Below, piece by piece: positions 62,293 through 64,000 of a DNA stretch of 64,000 bases (position 1 is its first letter; each line of letters begins with the position of its first letter). The DNA comes from Variovorax guangxiensis (GTDB lineage: Bacteria > Pseudomonadota > Gammaproteobacteria > Burkholderiales > Burkholderiaceae_C). The stretch covers positions 682,001-746,000 of the forward strand of contig NZ_RXFT01000001.1 of assembly GCF_003952165.1 (NCBI RefSeq), written 5' to 3'. The notes below the pieces were generated by a model, which saw only the letters and a program-made list of their open reading frames with translations, did not search any database and was not told the DNA's origin. The position numbers were made by a program, and so were the translations under genes.

Positions 62293-63343
62293 CAAGAAGA
62301 ACGAAGCGCCCGCCGTGGTGTCGGTGAGCCCGGGGCGCCGCGCCTGGCGCCGCTTTCGCCGCAATCCGCTCGGGTTCTGGAGCCTGGTGATCTTCTCGGC
62401 GCTTGTGGTGCTGAGCCTTTTCGCCGACGTGCTGTCCACCGACAAGCCGCTCATAGTGCGCTACGAGGGTCAGACCTATTTCCCTGTACTGCGCGACTAT
62501 TCCGAGAAAACCTTCGGCGGCGATTTCGAGACGCCGACCGACTACCTCGATCCATTCATCGAGCAGCGCATCACGCAGGGCGGCAACTGGGCGATCTACG
62601 CGCCCAACCGCTACGGTCCCAGCACGCTCAACTACTTCTCGAAGCCGCCGAACCCCGCGGCGCCCTCGGGCGAAAACCTGCTCGGCACGGACGAGCGGGG
62701 GCGTGACCTGCTGGCGCAGCTGATCTACGGTTTCCGCGTGAGCGTGCTGTTCGCGCTGGCGCTCACGGTGATCGGCGTGGTGCTGGGCGTTGCGACCGGC
62801 GCGGTACAGGGCTTCTTCGGCGGCAAGACCGATTTGACCTTCCAGCGACTGATCGAGATATGGAGCGCGATGCCGGAGCTGTACCTGCTGATCATTTTCA
62901 GCGCGATCTTCACGCCCAGCGTGGCGCTGCTGCTGATTTTGCTGAGCCTGTTCGGCTGGATGGGGCTGTCCGACTACGTTCGTGCCGAGTTCCTGCGCAA
63001 CCGACAGATGGACTACGTGCGCGCGGCGAGGGCGCTCGGCGTGGGCAACCTGCAGATCATGTGGCGCCACATCCTTCCCAACAGCATGGTGCCGGTCGTT
63101 ACCTTCCTTCCGTTTCGCATGAGCGCGGCGATCCTTGCGCTGACTTCGCTCGACTTCCTCGGGCTCGGCGTGCCGCCCGGTACGCCGTCGCTGGGCGAGT
63201 TGCTGAGCCAGGGCAAGGGCAACATCGATGCCTGGTGGATTTCGCTGTCGACCTTCGTTGTGCTGGTCGTCACGCTCATGCTGCTGACCTTCATGGGCGA
63301 CGCCCTGCGCGACGCTCTCGATCCCCGGAAGGCCGACAAGTGA
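62285..63343 (+). CDS. yejE: Peptide ABC transporter permease (YejE)
   Basis: A 352-residue permease of the DppC type with a TTG start overlapping yejB. It begins with a long soluble N-region, including RRAWRRFRRNPLGFWSLVIF. The first periplasmic segment (about 100 residues) is longer than in DppC, as in YejE. The EAA loop is NRQMDYVRAARALGVGNLQI, and FLGLGVPPGTPSLGELLSQG is conserved. Its stop shares one base with the yejF ATG. Confidence 0.93.
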   Translation: MTDKKNEAPAVVSVSPGRRAWRRFRRNPLGFWSLVIFSALVVLSLFADVLSTDKPLIVRYEGQTYFPVLRDYSEKTFGGDFETPTDYLDPFIEQRITQGGNWAIYAPNRYGPSTLNYFSKPPNPAAPSGENLLGTDERGRDLLAQLIYGFRVSVLFALALTVIGVVLGVATGAVQGFFGGKTDLTFQRLIEIWSAMPELYLLIIFSAIFTPSVALLLILLSLFGWMGLSDYVRAEFLRNRQMDYVRAARALGVGNLQIMWRHILPNSMVPVVTFLPFRMSAAILALTSLDFLGLGVPPGTPSLGELLSQGKGNIDAWWISLSTFVVLVVTLMLLTFMGDALRDALDPRKADK

Positions 63344-64000
63344 TGAGCAGCGACGCACAACAATCCGCCGGCAATCGGCAGCCTCTTCTCGAAGTGGATG
63401 GCCTTCGCATCGCCTTCGGCGGCAAGGAGGTGGTGCACGGCATCGACTTCCGGATGGCCGCGGGCGAGAAGCTCGCGCTCGTCGGCGAATCCGGCTCGGG
63501 CAAGACCGTCACCGCACTGTCGCTGCTGCGGTTGGTGCAGAACGCAGAGCTTTCGGGCAGCGCCCGACTCTTCGGCAACGGGCAGAAGGAGCAGAAACAG
63601 CAGGCGCCGCGCGACCTGTTGTCGATCCCCGAGCGTCAACTGCGCGGCATCCGCGGCAAGGAGATCGCCATGATCTTCCAGGAGCCGATGACCGCGCTGA
63701 ACGCGCTCTACACCGTGGGCGACCAGATCGCCGAGGTGCTCGAGCTGCACGAGGGCCTCTCGAAACGGGAGGCGCAGGCGGCGGCGGTCCAGTTGCTGGC
63801 CGATACGGGCATTCCCGAGCCGGCGCGGCGGGCCAGGGCGTTCCCGCACCAGCTCTCGGGAGGCCAGCGCCAGCGCGCGATGATCGCCATGGCGCTCGCC
63901 TGCAAGCCGCGCCTGCTGCTGGCCGACGAGCCGACCACCGCACTCGACGTGACCGTGCGCGCGCAGATCCTCGACCTGCTCGCCGACCTCCAGCGCAAGC
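63343..64000 (+). CDS. yejF: Peptide ABC transporter ATP-binding protein (YejF), 5' part
   Basis: The first 219 codons of an ATPase gene that continues past the window. Walker A is LALVGESGSGKTVTALSLL, the Q-loop IAMIFQEPMTALNALYTV, the signature HQLSGGQRQRAMIAMALACK and Walker B LLLADEPTTALDVTV. YejF in E. coli has two ATPase halves in one chain, and only the first half is visible. The ATG overlaps the yejE stop by one base. It energises the YejABE importer. Confidence 0.93.
   Translation, partial: MSSDAQQSAGNRQPLLEVDGLRIAFGGKEVVHGIDFRMAAGEKLALVGESGSGKTVTALSLLRLVQNAELSGSARLFGNGQKEQKQQAPRDLLSIPERQLRGIRGKEIAMIFQEPMTALNALYTVGDQIAEVLELHEGLSKREAQAAAVQLLADTGIPEPARRARAFPHQLSGGQRQRAMIAMALACKPRLLLADEPTTALDVTVRAQILDLLADLQRK

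Noticed and set aside
58492..62454. Minus-strand open frame of about 1320 residues opposite yejA and yejB
   Set aside because: It spans several real genes on both strands. The composition is that of an antisense artefact, although the fabI gene within it is real in another frame.

Overview
The window is a high-GC, gene-dense chromosomal segment. Gene content and order point to a betaproteobacterium of the order Burkholderiales, most like the Comamonadaceae (for example Variovorax). Indicators are the purD-hemF-nadD-rsfS-rlmH-maf-rng string, tolB-pal-cpoB, the dap genes with an embedded pilU-type ATPase, cysB, lptFG, pepA-holC, a periplasmic branched-chain amino acid binding lipoprotein, and yejABEF. 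The organism is inferred from gene families only. I see no plasmid genes, insertion sequences, CRISPR array, rRNA or intact prophage. Nearly all of the window is core chromosome.

Layout. 1-1539: end of a MacB-like permease and its TolC-type outer-membrane lipoprotein, closed by a long inverted REP-like pair. 1669-4340 (minus): a three-gene unit of chorismatase, acyltransferase and glycosyltransferase, with parts like those of aryl-polyene (xanthomonadin-type) pathways. 4467-5192: YebC. 5249-12197: a tightly packed plus-strand operon for purine, heme and NAD synthesis and ribosome maturation, ending in RNase G. 12208-13992: MsbA-like exporter, divergent from tolB-pal-cpoB. 16787-17763: tcdA and tRNA-Lys. 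18659-24619 (minus): a complete RND tripartite efflux operon. 25108-26133: a divergent S24-repressor/Cro-like pair with a shared operator-like dyad. 26881-36621 (minus): ABC-F ATPase, prmB, dapE, pilU, dapD, dapC, a LysE exporter and argA. 36679-38676: an unusual soluble AAA+/M41 metalloprotease, divergent from hrpA. 42998-46013: small membrane proteins, an aminotransferase and CysB. 46077-48693: sirohydrochlorin chelatase with lptG and lptF. 48715-52445: pepA, holC, a small protein and a LivK-like lipoprotein. 52530-55068 (minus): lone receiver, coiled-coil protein, tRNA-Ser, SPFH protein and NfeD. 55299-59351: Orn/Lys/Arg decarboxylase, exported DNA ligase and fabI. 59389-64000: yejA, yejB, yejE and the start of yejF.

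Functional themes are envelope biogenesis and export (MsbA, LptFG, Tol-Pal, RND, FabI), lysine/diaminopimelate and arginine synthesis, sulfur/siroheme metabolism and ribosome/tRNA maturation.

The most interesting items are: (i) a soluble protein joining a Clp/HSP100-like AAA+ module to an FtsH-type M41 protease domain; (ii) the orphan chorismatase-acyltransferase-glycosyltransferase unit; (iii) a family of about 82-bp intergenic repeats, four copies all in the same orientation, one of which supplies the G-rich leader of RNase G; (iv) an S24 repressor whose expected Ala-Gly cleavage site appears lost; and (v) an AT-rich palindromic patch inside nadD that may be a coding-sequence insertion.
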